Origin: Erysipelotrichaceae bacterium
Lineage (GTDB): Bacteria > Bacillota_I > Bacilli_A > Erysipelotrichales > Erysipelotrichaceae
Direction of reading: 5' to 3'
Length of the DNA: 35,131 bases
NCBI GenBank assembly: GCA_012516665.1
Contig: JAAYWN010000093.1
Coordinates: 1-35,131, forward strand
The stretch's first letter is position 1. Each line of letters starts with the position of its first letter. Shown here piece by piece: positions 8,181-15,094 of this stretch. A model generated the notes under the pieces. That model made no database searches and was not told the DNA's origin. It saw nothing but the letters and a program-made list of their open reading frames with translations. The position numbers and the translations under genes were made by a program.

Positions 8181-8805
8181 AGTCATTTCCAATGTCCAGA
8201 TCTATGGCTTTGAGGATGCCGTCAAGGGCGCAAAGTATTCCTATGCCGTCGATCTGAACAAAGTTTCCAGCGAGATATCAAAATCAACCATTGCGTTAGC
8301 CGCTTCACAGCCAGGCAGCGGCCACGATCAGTTCATGACAGGAATCATTTTGCAGTTCGATCTGACTTTTTCCAATAAAGCGTGGGTAGAAGCAGAACGC
8401 TATAAATTCCTCAATTTCATTACATCGCAGTCGACGATGCATCGCATCACAAAGTTTAATCTGGATGATGTATATATGCCGCAGGTCGATAAGCGGATCG
8501 TAGAGATCATGAAGGAAAAGGTGGCCGCATATAATCAGCTGCAGACAGAGATCAAAGAGAAGCAGGAAAATGGAAAGGATGTCACAGCTCTGACAGCGAA
8601 GCTTGATCAGATGTATCTTGAACTGCTCTATTCCAATCCGGCTGGCTTCCGGCTGACGGCGAAAATGAGCACAAATTATCGTGCACTGAAGACAATATAT
8701 CGGCAGCGCAAAGATCATAAATTGCCCGAGTGGAGAGCCTTCTGCCAATGGGTCAGAACTTTGCCGCACAGTGAATTCATTACTGGTGAAACAGCCGCAG
8801 AATAA
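8167..8805 (+). CDS. Uncharacterised protein with ThyX-like pattern, lacking the ThyX catalytic motif
   Basis: This 212-residue protein is not one I can name. Its order of features resembles flavin-dependent thymidylate synthase ThyX: an early IYGFEDAVKGAKYSY block, GSGHDQF near 50-56 (compare GHxSxFEH), a beta-strand IILQFDLTF, ERYKFLNFITSQSTMHRI near 77-94 where ThyX has RHRx7S, and a late NYRALKTIYRQRKDHKLPEW (170-189) where ThyX has its N-R-L-x-LR-x-AQxEIR helix. The RHR and NExSxRY residues are absent, so thymidylate synthesis is unlikely. I recall similar proteins in Firmicute phages, but that is memory and unchecked. It overlaps the end of mnmG by 14 bases and ends that operon. Confidence 0.85.
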   Translation: MNYNEVISNVQIYGFEDAVKGAKYSYAVDLNKVSSEISKSTIALAASQPGSGHDQFMTGIILQFDLTFSNKAWVEAERYKFLNFITSQSTMHRITKFNLDDVYMPQVDKRIVEIMKEKVAAYNQLQTEIKEKQENGKDVTALTAKLDQMYLELLYSNPAGFRLTAKMSTNYRALKTIYRQRKDHKLPEWRAFCQWVRTLPHSEFITGETAAE

Positions 8806-8819
8806 AGCATTTTAACAAT

Positions 8820-8851
8820 ATGTGGGGAAAATTATTCTCCACATTTTTATT
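8820..8851 (+). terminator. Terminator after the mnmG operon, built from DnaA-box-like sequence
   Basis: TGTGGGGA (8821-8828) pairs with TCTCCACA (8836-8843), eight pairs including one G-T, followed by TTTTTATTT. Both arms also resemble degenerate DnaA boxes. Confidence 0.55.
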
Positions 8852-8937
8852 TGATCGTGAAAGTAATGTGGATAAAGCAAAATTCCACATCAGCAGTAGA
8901 TGAGATCTGACAATTGTGGACAAAATATTTATCCACG
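8835..8937. promoter_or_regulatory. DnaA-box cluster
   Basis: Within about 100 bp there is one perfect box (TGTGGATAA at 8867-8875, reverse of TTATCCACA). Three more differ by one base: TTCTCCACA at 8835-8843, TGTGGACAA at 8915-8923 (reverse strand), and TTATCCACG at 8929-8937. A weaker two-mismatch copy lies at 8821-8829. I saw no other perfect box in the window. The cluster may bind DnaA to regulate the rsmG-noc-parAB operon or to titrate DnaA. An origin is less likely because transcription runs in the same direction on both sides. Confidence 0.7.
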
Positions 8938-8946
8938 CATTTTACT

Positions 8947-8962
8947 CTTTTCCCGGGAAAAG
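8947..8962. promoter_or_regulatory. Noc-binding-type palindrome (NBS)
   Basis: CTTTTCCCGGGAAAAG is a perfect 16-bp palindrome. Its core TTTCCCGGGAAA matches the core of the Noc-binding consensus ATTTCCCGGGAAAT. A Noc protein with Noc-type DNA-contact residues is encoded just downstream at 9708. The palindrome overlaps the likely -35/spacer of the operon promoter, so autoregulation is possible. Confidence 0.75.
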
Positions 8963-8976
8963 GTTAATGCTAAAAT
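8948..8976 (+). promoter_or_regulatory. Promoter of rsmG-noc-parA-parB
   Basis: An extended -10, TGCTAAAAT (8968-8976), has a weak -35 TTTTCC (8948-8953) at 17 bases. The expected start is near 8983, about 15 nt before the rsmG ATG with its AAGGA. Confidence 0.55.
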
Positions 8977-8997
8977 ATAGAAGAAAAGAAGGAATAC

Positions 8998-9696
8998 ATG
9001 ACCATTGAAGAATTGCGCACAGCATCAGAAGAGATTGGCATCCATCTCACAGATTCCATGGCAGAGCAGCTGGAAACATACTGCGGACTTCTGCAGGAAT
9101 GGAATGAAAAGATCAATCTCACGGCTATAAAAGAAAAGGAAGAGATCATTGAAAAACACTTTCATGATTCGCTGCTTCCTTTAGCTGGCCGCAGGCTGGA
9201 AGGAACTGCAGCAGATGTCGGCACTGGAGCAGGTTTTCCTGGCCTTGTCTGGAAGATCGTTTTCCCTGAATTGCCGGTTGCTTTGATCGAGCCGACAGGA
9301 AAGAGATGTACCTTTTTAAAAGAGGTCATTGATCAGCTTCATTTAAAGGAAATCACGGTCTACAACGAACGTGCGGAAGAACATGCCCTGAAGCATCGGG
9401 AAGAATATACAGCAGTTACCGCAAGAGCAGTTGCAAATCTCAGCATCCTGGCAGAGATCTGTGTTCCTTTATTAAAGAAGGATGGACTGTTCATTGCCAT
9501 GAAGGGATCGCAGGGGCATCAGGAAGCACTTAGTGCTCAGCATGCGATGAAGGTCCTCGGCTGTACCTTAGAAGAAGAAAAAGAGACCTCTCTTTCAGAA
9601 GGAGATCACCGCGTGAATCTCTTTTATCGAAAGACCAGTCATACCCCTATTGAATATCCGCGCAATTATGGCCGGATCAAGAAACAGCCGCTGTAA
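8998..9696 (+). CDS. rsmG: 16S rRNA (guanine-527-N7)-methyltransferase RsmG (GidB)
   Basis: RsmG methylates N7 of G527 in 16S rRNA using SAM; loss gives low-level streptomycin resistance in several bacteria. The 232-residue protein has the expected N-terminal helices (CGLLQEWNEKINLTAIKEKEEI), the SAM-binding motif I ADVGTGAGFPGLVWKI, the acidic LIEPTGKRCTFLKEV segment, and TARAVANLSILAEICVPLLKKDG. GAAGGAATACATG gives a clear ribosome binding site. It is the first gene of the segregation operon, in the conserved Firmicute order rsmG-noc-soj-spo0J, 11 nt before noc. In most Firmicutes mnmG directly precedes it; here the ThyX-like gene and the DnaA/Noc control region intervene. Confidence 0.97.
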   Translation: MTIEELRTASEEIGIHLTDSMAEQLETYCGLLQEWNEKINLTAIKEKEEIIEKHFHDSLLPLAGRRLEGTAADVGTGAGFPGLVWKIVFPELPVALIEPTGKRCTFLKEVIDQLHLKEITVYNERAEEHALKHREEYTAVTARAVANLSILAEICVPLLKKDGLFIAMKGSQGHQEALSAQHAMKVLGCTLEEEKETSLSEGDHRVNLFYRKTSHTPIEYPRNYGRIKKQPL

Positions 9697-9707
9697 AAGG
9701 AGATCAT

Positions 9708-10526
9708 ATGGCAGGAAAGAACATATTTGAACTGTTTAATAACACAGGAAAAGAAGTACATAAGATCATTACGCTGCCTATGGAAATGATCCAGCCTTCC
9801 CGCTATCAGCCGCGTCTGAAGTTTGATGAGGAAGCACTGCAGGAATTGGCGGAATCGATCAAAGAGAATGGCCTGATCCAGCCGATCACGGTGAGACAGA
9901 TCGATGACCATTATGAGATCATTGCTGGAGAAAGAAGATATCGGGCAGCGCGGCTTGCCGGATATGAGGAGATCAAATGCTATGTTCTCTCCCCAAGTGA
10001 AGACCAAGCCGCTCAGATGGCTTTAGTCGAGAATGTGCAGAGAGAGAATCTCAGTGCCATTGAGGAAGCGAAAAGCTATCTGCAGATCATGCGCCAGGCA
10101 AGTCTGACCCAAGAACAGGTCGCGCGCAAGATAGGAAAGTCGCAGTCGGCAGTTGCCAATAAGATCCGTCTGCTGAATCTGCCGCAGGAGATCCAAGATG
10201 GTGTTATTGAAGGAAAGATCACAGAACGCCACGCCAGAGCATTGCTCAGTGCGCCGGAAGATAAGCAGAAGAAAGCCTATCATCATATTTTAAAAAAGGA
10301 ATTGAATGTACGTGAAACAGAAGCATATATTGAAACATTGAATCTTCCGGAAAAGACCCATAAGCGTCAGAAGACACAGGGCTTCTCCAGAAACACACAG
10401 GTCGCTGTCAATACGATCAATCAGTCGGTAAAGATGATCGATAAATTAGGCATCCAGGTCAAAGTAGAAACGCAGGAAACAGATCAGGAAGTACGGATGG
10501 TCATCCATCTGCCGAAGGAAAATTAA
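9708..10526 (+). CDS. noc: Nucleoid occlusion protein Noc
   Basis: Noc is a ParB paralogue that binds NBS sites, spreads, anchors DNA to the membrane and blocks division over the nucleoid. The N-terminal IFELF segment may be an amphipathic membrane-targeting helix. The CTP-binding motif GERRYRAARLAG is at residues 74-85, and the HTH is about 134-156. Residues Q146 (GKSQS), K152 (ANK) and R174 (TERHAR) match Noc-type specificity positions, while the ParB at 11315 has R, M and G there. The C-terminal GFSRNTQVAVNTINQSV block also resembles Bacillus Noc. The 272 residues are full length. AAAGGAGATCATATG gives a strong start. Two NBS palindromes (8947, 26470) lie in the window. Confidence 0.93.
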   Translation: MAGKNIFELFNNTGKEVHKIITLPMEMIQPSRYQPRLKFDEEALQELAESIKENGLIQPITVRQIDDHYEIIAGERRYRAARLAGYEEIKCYVLSPSEDQAAQMALVENVQRENLSAIEEAKSYLQIMRQASLTQEQVARKIGKSQSAVANKIRLLNLPQEIQDGVIEGKITERHARALLSAPEDKQKKAYHHILKKELNVRETEAYIETLNLPEKTHKRQKTQGFSRNTQVAVNTINQSVKMIDKLGIQVKVETQETDQEVRMVIHLPKEN

Positions 10527-10538
10527 GGGGATACTACT

Positions 10539-11315
10539 ATGGGAAAGATTATTGCAATTGCCAACCAGAAAGGCGGGGTCGGGAAAACAACAACAGCTAT
10601 GAATCTGGCGGCAGGTCTTGCCTTTGTAGGCAAGAAAGTACTGCTCGTTGACTTTGACCCGCAGGGAAATGCAACACATGGCATCGGTGCCAACAAAGTT
10701 GGATTTACAAAATCGGTCTACGATGTACTGATGACAGATACATCAGTGAAACAGGCTACAGTAACACTGCAGATGCCACCGATGGATGTGCTTCCTTCAA
10801 CAATCGATCTTTCCGGTGCAGATGTTGCCATGTCGCAATATGAGAATGGCAGAGAACAGCTTTTAAAAAATAAACTGTCCGCGGTCAAGAATGATTACGA
10901 CTATATTATTATTGACTGTCCGCCGGCATTGGGCCTGCTGAATACAAATGCATTGACGGCATCAGATTCAGTTATGATCCCCGTACAGTGTGAATACTTT
11001 GCCTTGGAAGGACTGACACAGCTGCTTTCCACGATCCGCTTAGTACAGAAGCTCTGGAATCCGCAGCTGTCTATTGAAGGCGTATTGCTGACGATGTTCG
11101 ATGCCCGTACAAAGCTATCGGTCGAAGTGCAGCAGGAAGTGAGAAAATATTTTAAAGAAAAAGTCTATAAATGCTTTATCCCAAGAAACGTCAAGCTCAG
11201 CGAGGCACCATCCAGGGAGCAGACTATTTTCGAATATGATACAAGAAGTGAAGGCTCAAAAGCCTATGCTCAATTAGTTCGGGAAGTAATTACCCAGAAT
11301 GAAAGGAGAAAGTAA
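10539..11315 (+). CDS. parA: Chromosome partitioning ATPase ParA (Soj)
   Basis: ParA/Soj is a deviant-Walker ATPase that forms ATP-bound DNA-binding dimers and, with ParB-parS, moves the origin region; in Bacillus it also regulates DnaA. The deviant Walker A KGGVGKTTTAMNLA is at about residues 11-24, with the signature lysine. DFDPQGNAT is Walker A', and YIIIDCPPALGLL is Walker B. The C-terminal IPRNVKLSEAPS motif is typical of chromosomal ParA. At 258 residues it is full length. Its stop overlaps the parB start region (AGTAATGG), so the pair is translationally coupled. The DnaA-box cluster upstream of this operon fits the known Soj-DnaA link, by inference. Confidence 0.97.
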   Translation: MGKIIAIANQKGGVGKTTTAMNLAAGLAFVGKKVLLVDFDPQGNATHGIGANKVGFTKSVYDVLMTDTSVKQATVTLQMPPMDVLPSTIDLSGADVAMSQYENGREQLLKNKLSAVKNDYDYIIIDCPPALGLLNTNALTASDSVMIPVQCEYFALEGLTQLLSTIRLVQKLWNPQLSIEGVLLTMFDARTKLSVEVQQEVRKYFKEKVYKCFIPRNVKLSEAPSREQTIFEYDTRSEGSKAYAQLVREVITQNERRK

Positions 11316-12202
11316 TGGCACAGGAAAAACATCTTGGCAGAGGACTGAATGCGATCTTTGGTCAGAATGTAGAACAGTTTCTAGATGATATTCAGAATAA
11401 TGCAACAGAAGTGCCGGGCAGAAGAGAAATTGAGATCAATATTTCTGAGATCCGGCCGAATCCATATCAGCCAAGAAAAGAATTTGAACCAAAAGCATTG
11501 CAGGAATTGGCAGATTCCATCAAGACACATGGCATTTTTACGCCATTGCTGGTCAGAAAAAGCGTATCCGGCTATGATCTGATCGCAGGCGAAAGAAGAC
11601 TGCGGGCAGCGAAGCTGGCAGGATTGACACAGGTACCTGCTATTGCTGTAGACTTCACCGAAGAACAAATGATGGAGATCTCAATTCTGGAAAATGTTCA
11701 GAGAGAAGATCTGAATCCTATCGAGGAAGCAGCAGCATATGAATCTTTAGTCAAGAAACTTGGCTATACGCAGGAAAAGCTTGCTCAGAGAGTTGGCAAG
11801 AGCAGAGAATACTGCGCCAATATGATGAGATTGCTGAAATTGCCAAGTGAGGTCCAGCAGTTGGTCATTGAAAAGAAACTGACAAATGGGCATGTCAGAC
11901 CTTTGCTGTCATTGGAAGATGATGATGCCATCTATGATGCGGCAATGAAGATCGTCCATGATAAGATGTCCGTCCGCGATGTTGAAAAATATGTCAAAGA
12001 ACTGAATGGAAAAGCTCCTAAGCCAGTCAAGGCAGAAAAGAAAAAGGATCCGATGATCCGCGATATTGAAGCCAGAATGAGCAGCAAACTTGGTACAGAA
12101 GTAGAGATCCAGACCAAGAAGATCAGTATTTCTTTCAGCGATACAGATGATCTGAACCGCATTCTGGAAATACTAGGATGCTTAGAAGAAAGCTATGAAT
12201 GA
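11315..12202 (+). CDS. parB: Chromosome partitioning protein ParB (Spo0J)
   Basis: ParB is the CTP-dependent clamp that loads at parS. The N-terminal LGRGLNAIFGQN is the ParA-interacting tail. The domain continues with IRPNPYQPRKEFEPKALQEL, the CTP-binding motif GERRLRAAKLAG, ENVQREDLNPIEEA, and the HTH containing RVGKSREYCANMMRLLKLP. The C-terminal dimerisation domain contains ARMSSKLGTEVEI. The specificity positions read R (GKSR), M (ANM) and G (TNGHVR), of the ParB type, which fits the perfect parS at 357. At 295 residues it is complete. It is the last gene of the rsmG operon and is followed by a terminator. Confidence 0.97.
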   Translation: MAQEKHLGRGLNAIFGQNVEQFLDDIQNNATEVPGRREIEINISEIRPNPYQPRKEFEPKALQELADSIKTHGIFTPLLVRKSVSGYDLIAGERRLRAAKLAGLTQVPAIAVDFTEEQMMEISILENVQREDLNPIEEAAAYESLVKKLGYTQEKLAQRVGKSREYCANMMRLLKLPSEVQQLVIEKKLTNGHVRPLLSLEDDDAIYDAAMKIVHDKMSVRDVEKYVKELNGKAPKPVKAEKKKDPMIRDIEARMSSKLGTEVEIQTKKISISFSDTDDLNRILEILGCLEESYE

Positions 12203-12282
12203 ATAGATACGGCCACCGCTGTGCCAATGATGCAGGTTTCAGCTTGAACATTGAAATAAGGAAGGGCCATAACGCAATATAG

Positions 12283-12325
12283 AGAGAGATCACCTTATTA
12301 ATATTAAAGTGACGGCTCTCTTTTT
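12283..12325 (+). terminator. Terminator of the rsmG-noc-parAB operon
   Basis: AGAGAG (12283-12288) pairs with CTCTCT (12316-12321), and TCAC (12290-12293) with GTGA (12309-12312), separated by a small internal loop and followed by TTTTT. Confidence 0.65.
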
Positions 12326-12603
12326 CCTTCAGTACGATTGCCGCTGCCTAAAACTGACATGCGTTTTGAATGTTCATCATTAATAAAATCAAGAAATCAA
12401 TTGTATAGATATAGCAGTGCACTGTCTGCTTCATGACTCTGATGATCTCAAATACACCTGATTGTTGAATCTGACAGTACCAAGAGCGTAAAGGAAGCAG
12501 AACATCTTTGTTTTCAAATAGATTTGTAAAACCATTGCCTTGATCATTGCGCCATGATCCTGCATAAAGCAGATACAGCATAAAACGCCTGAAAATATAG
12601 AAA

Positions 12604-12625
12604 TACACATTTTCTGAAATGTGTA
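12604..12625. repeat. Perfect 9-bp inverted repeat upstream of atpI
   Basis: TACACATTT (12604-12612) and AAATGTGTA (12617-12625) flank TCTG. There is no T-run, so an operator or mRNA-leader element is more likely than a terminator. The function is unknown. Confidence 0.5.
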
Positions 12626-12728
12626 AATATTCGGGAAGTAGATGGTAATTTAAGAGGTTTATAGAATATAATAAAATCATTCATACAGATTTGATATATT
12701 TTGCAATAGCTTACGGAGGATCCATGCA

Positions 12729-13070
12729 ATGACAGACAGAGGCTGGAAGATATTCGCTGTTTTATCCATCGTCATTTCATTGATATTTGCATTCATCGAT
12801 TGGCGGATGATGACAGGCTTTATGCTTGGCTGTGCGGCATCGGCTTTTGTTTATCGCAATACCGTAAACTATGTGGATCGTACTTTGGCAAAGCACGTAT
12901 CAACAGGAATGGCATATCATCTGACTTTGAATTATCTGATATGGACAGCAGTGCTGATCCTGTCTGCTGTACTGCCGCAGTTCTTCAATATTCTATGCTG
13001 TGCAGCTGGACTGTTCATGATCCGCATCTGTCTGATCACTGATTCATTCTGGCATAAGAAGGAGGCATAA
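12729..13070 (+). CDS. atpI: ATP synthase subunit I (AtpI-like)
   Basis: This 113-residue, very hydrophobic protein has four predicted membrane segments: about 8-25 (IFAVLSIVISLIFAFI), 28-43, 65-82 (TLNYLIWTAVLILSAVL) and 85-103. AtpI proteins are chaperone-like helpers for c-ring assembly in several bacteria, including Na+-type enzymes. Sequence conservation is low, and the call rests on size, topology and position as first gene of the atp operon, one base before atpB (TAAATGG). ACGGAGGATCC gives a strong ribosome binding site. A different small membrane protein cannot be excluded. Confidence 0.8.
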   Translation: MTDRGWKIFAVLSIVISLIFAFIDWRMMTGFMLGCAASAFVYRNTVNYVDRTLAKHVSTGMAYHLTLNYLIWTAVLILSAVLPQFFNILCCAAGLFMIRICLITDSFWHKKEA

Positions 13071-13787
13071 ATGGTCATACAGACTGATGTATACACAATC
13101 ATTCTCCTGACGGTCCTATTGGGAATAGGTATTGTTTGGATCTCAAAAAAGATCGACAGGCTGGATCCTGTGGCGAAGCCCAAAGGAATTGCAGGTGCTG
13201 TGATCCTTGGCGTACAGTCAGTAGCCAATACATGTATTTCAAATGTAGGCAGAAAAATCGCATATAACTTAGCACCATATATACTGGTGCTTTGGATATA
13301 TATATTTTCGGCAAATATTTTTTCTTTATTTGGCTTTGCATCGCCGACAGCCAATCTCTCCGTGACATTGCTGCTGGCCTTTATCACATGGCTGCTGATC
13401 CAGATCGTAGAATTCAAGTATGGAGGAGTCAAAGGATATTTCCACTCATTTCTTGAACCAATTGCAGTCATGCTGCCAATGAATATCATCGGCAAGTTCT
13501 CAACAATGATCTCCATGTCCCTGCGTCTGTTCGGCAATATTACATGCGGCGGTATCATGATGCAGCTGGTATATGCCGGAGCACAGCTTCTTTCAAATTC
13601 AATCTTAGGATGGATGACGGAATCAGGCACGGTATTTAACTTTATGGCACCGATACTGACACCGTTATTGCATGCATATTTTGATGTGTTCTCAGGATTT
13701 ATACAGACCCTGGTATTTGTTACACTGACAGTTGTTCTTATCGGAAATGATGTTCCGGAAGAAATAAAGAATGATCATAGAGATTAA
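13071..13787 (+). CDS. atpB: ATP synthase F0 subunit a
   Basis: Subunit a is the membrane stator half-channel that passes ions to the c-ring. The 238-residue protein has multiple membrane helices and the conserved helix MSLRLFGNITCGGIMM carrying the essential arginine (SLRLFGN). The last helix is FSGFIQTLVFVTLTVVLIG, with the conserved Gln. FHSFLEPIAVMLPMNIIGKFS is also characteristic. The N-terminus begins with a membrane helix after VIQTDVYTIILL. AtpI ends one base earlier. Whether the translocated ion is H+ or Na+ is best judged from subunit c. Confidence 0.97.
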   Translation: MVIQTDVYTIILLTVLLGIGIVWISKKIDRLDPVAKPKGIAGAVILGVQSVANTCISNVGRKIAYNLAPYILVLWIYIFSANIFSLFGFASPTANLSVTLLLAFITWLLIQIVEFKYGGVKGYFHSFLEPIAVMLPMNIIGKFSTMISMSLRLFGNITCGGIMMQLVYAGAQLLSNSILGWMTESGTVFNFMAPILTPLLHAYFDVFSGFIQTLVFVTLTVVLIGNDVPEEIKNDHRD

Positions 13788-13802
13788 CAGGAGGAAAAAT
13801 CT

Positions 13803-14027
13803 ATGGAAAAAGGTTTAATTGCAATTGGAGCTGGGCTTGCGGTAATGACCGGTATGATGACAGGCCGCGGCGAAGGTGAAGTCGCTGCTCATGCCTGCGA
13901 TGCCATCGCAAAGAATCCCGAAGTAGAAAGCAAGATCCGCTCAACAATGATCTTAGGTATTGCTTTATCTGAAACATGCGCTATCTATGGTCTGCTGATC
14001 TCAATTCTTCTGATATTTGTATACTGA
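13803..14027 (+). CDS. atpE: ATP synthase F0 subunit c, two-carboxylate type
   Basis: Subunit c forms the rotor ring. The 74-residue hairpin has helix 1 (GLIAIGAGLAVMTGMMTG), the polar loop AIAKNPEVESKIR, and helix 2 (TMILGIALSETCAIYGLLISILLIF). The ion-binding carboxylate is E57 in LSET, with T58 and Y62 at positions used by Na+-binding c subunits. Aligned on the polar-loop NPE, E24 in GRGEGE takes the place of Gln32 of the Ilyobacter Na+ ring, giving the two-carboxylate pattern described for Fusobacterium. Helix 1 is unusual in breaking the glycine repeat with MM, R22 and E26. AGGAGG precedes the ATG. Confidence 0.96.
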   Translation: MEKGLIAIGAGLAVMTGMMTGRGEGEVAAHACDAIAKNPEVESKIRSTMILGIALSETCAIYGLLISILLIFVY

Positions 14028-14040
14028 GGACAGCTGAAAA

Positions 14041-14559
14041 ATGAGTATAGATGTTGACATCATCAGTCAGCTAGTGCCAAACGTGATGACCATGATCGTT
14101 CAGCTCTGCAGTACAGTCGTGCTCTGTCTGCTTGTAAAAAAATTTCTTTGGAAATCCGTTATGAACTTTTTCAATGCCCGTACCGAAAAGATGCAGGCAG
14201 ATCTGACGGCGGGAGAACAGGCCAAACAGGCTGCTCTTTCTGACCGCGAGCAGGCACGCAATGAATTGAACAGTGCTGCCAGCAGATCAGAAGAGATTGT
14301 TAATGCAGCTGTAAAAGAAGCGAAAGACGAAAAGGCAGGAATTCTTGCCCAGGCTTCAAAGGAAGCCGAAGCAGAACGTAAAAAGGCACACGAGCAGATC
14401 GAAGCAGAAAGAATCGCCATGGCAGATGACGTTAAAGAAGAGATGGTCAATGTTGCTATGGACGCTGCTGGCAAGCTGATCGGTGAGATGAATGGTGAAG
14501 AGATTGATCGCAAAGCTATCGCTGATTTTGTAAAGGAAGCAGCAGCGCATGACCAATGA
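14041..14559 (+). CDS. atpF: ATP synthase F0 subunit b
   Basis: Subunit b is the peripheral stalk linking subunit a to F1 delta and alpha. It has a single N-terminal membrane helix (VMTMIVQLCSTVVLCLLVKKFLW, about residues 15-37), then a long charged coiled coil rich in Ala/Glu/Lys to the end, as expected at 172 residues. It starts 13 nt after atpE, with GAGGA as ribosome binding site. Its last 11 bases overlap atpH, so translation is coupled. Confidence 0.96.
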   Translation: MSIDVDIISQLVPNVMTMIVQLCSTVVLCLLVKKFLWKSVMNFFNARTEKMQADLTAGEQAKQAALSDREQARNELNSAASRSEEIVNAAVKEAKDEKAGILAQASKEAEAERKKAHEQIEAERIAMADDVKEEMVNVAMDAAGKLIGEMNGEEIDRKAIADFVKEAAAHDQ

Positions 14560-15094
14560 GATCACACAGCGGTACGCACAGGGAATGTTTGAGCTGGCGA
14601 AAGAAGAAAAAAGCGTAGAAGAAAAGAAAAAACAGGCAGAGAGCATTTTGGAAACAATGAACACCTGTCCTGATTTTGCTTTGTTTTTGCGCGCCGTGAA
14701 AGTAACAAAACAGGAAAAGTACGAATTGATCGATCGCATCTTTCAAAAAGCAGTCGATCATGACATGTGCTCCTTTATGAAACTGATCATTGAAAAAGGC
14801 AGATCTTACTATATGCAGGGCATCATGGAAGATTATGTCAAGTTGGCAAATGAGGATCTTGGCATAGAACTTGCGGAAGTTGTTTCGGCAAGAAAGCTCA
14901 GTGCACAGGACATGCAGACAATCGGTGAAGCATTGGTCAGAAAAACAAATAAAAAAATTGTTCTTAAGAATAAGATCGATCCAAGTGTCATTGGCGGCAT
15001 CAGAGTTACGATGGCAAACAGCGTAACAGATGCAACGATATCCGCAAAGATCGAAAGAATGAGAAGCGCATTATTGAAAGGAGGCAGAGCATGA
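14549..15094 (+). CDS. atpH: ATP synthase F1 subunit delta
   Basis: The delta subunit caps F1 and holds it to the b stalk. The 181-residue protein shows the N-terminal helical domain ([16 protein letters not shown]) and the C-terminal signature [23 protein letters not shown] with GG-x-R. It overlaps atpF at its start and atpA by 4 bases (ATGA) at its end. Confidence 0.95.
   Translation: MTNEITQRYAQGMFELAKEEKSVEEKKKQAESILETMNTCPDFALFLRAVKVTKQEKYELIDRIFQKAVDHDMCSFMKLIIEKGRSYYMQGIMEDYVKLANEDLGIELAEVVSARKLSAQDMQTIGEALVRKTNKKIVLKNKIDPSVIGGIRVTMANSVTDATISAKIERMRSALLKGGRA

Larger units (their letters stand above)
12203..12728. other. 526-bp intergenic region between parB and atpI
   Basis: I see no convincing gene here. 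The first about 125 bp carry a potentially structured segment (GGCC at 12211 and GGGCC near 12273) ending in the terminator at 12283-12325. A perfect 9-bp hairpin (TACACATTT/AAATGTGTA, loop TCTG) lies at 12604-12625. TATAAT at 12667-12672 is the best -10 for the atp operon but lacks a good -35. The reverse-strand ORF at 12348-12680 (110 aa) has no recognisable motif or Shine-Dalgarno; it could be a decayed gene or chance. Confidence 0.5.

Noticed and set aside
8806-8997. Chromosomal origin (oriC) proper
   Set aside because: The DnaA boxes are suggestive, but no dnaA-dnaN or rpmH-rnpA genes are nearby, genes on both sides run the same way, and no clear AT-rich unwinding element was identified. 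It is reported as a DnaA-box cluster only.
10309-10324. ACGTGAAACA as a second parS
   Set aside because: Only the right half matches parS; the left half lacks the palindromic arm.
12203-12282. A known riboswitch or T-box between parB and its terminator
   Set aside because: No T-box, THF, preQ1, glycine or other riboswitch core that I know could be matched, and the element sits about 400 nt from the next start codon.
12348-12680. Reverse-strand 110-aa ORF in the parB-atpI gap
   Set aside because: It has no motif, no Shine-Dalgarno and an odd composition rich in Leu/Tyr/Phe; kept only as a possible remnant within the intergenic entry.
12932-13630. Reverse-strand ORF of 232 aa across atpI and atpB
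   Set aside because: It lies opposite clear atpI and atpB genes, has no ribosome binding site and shows no recognisable domain.
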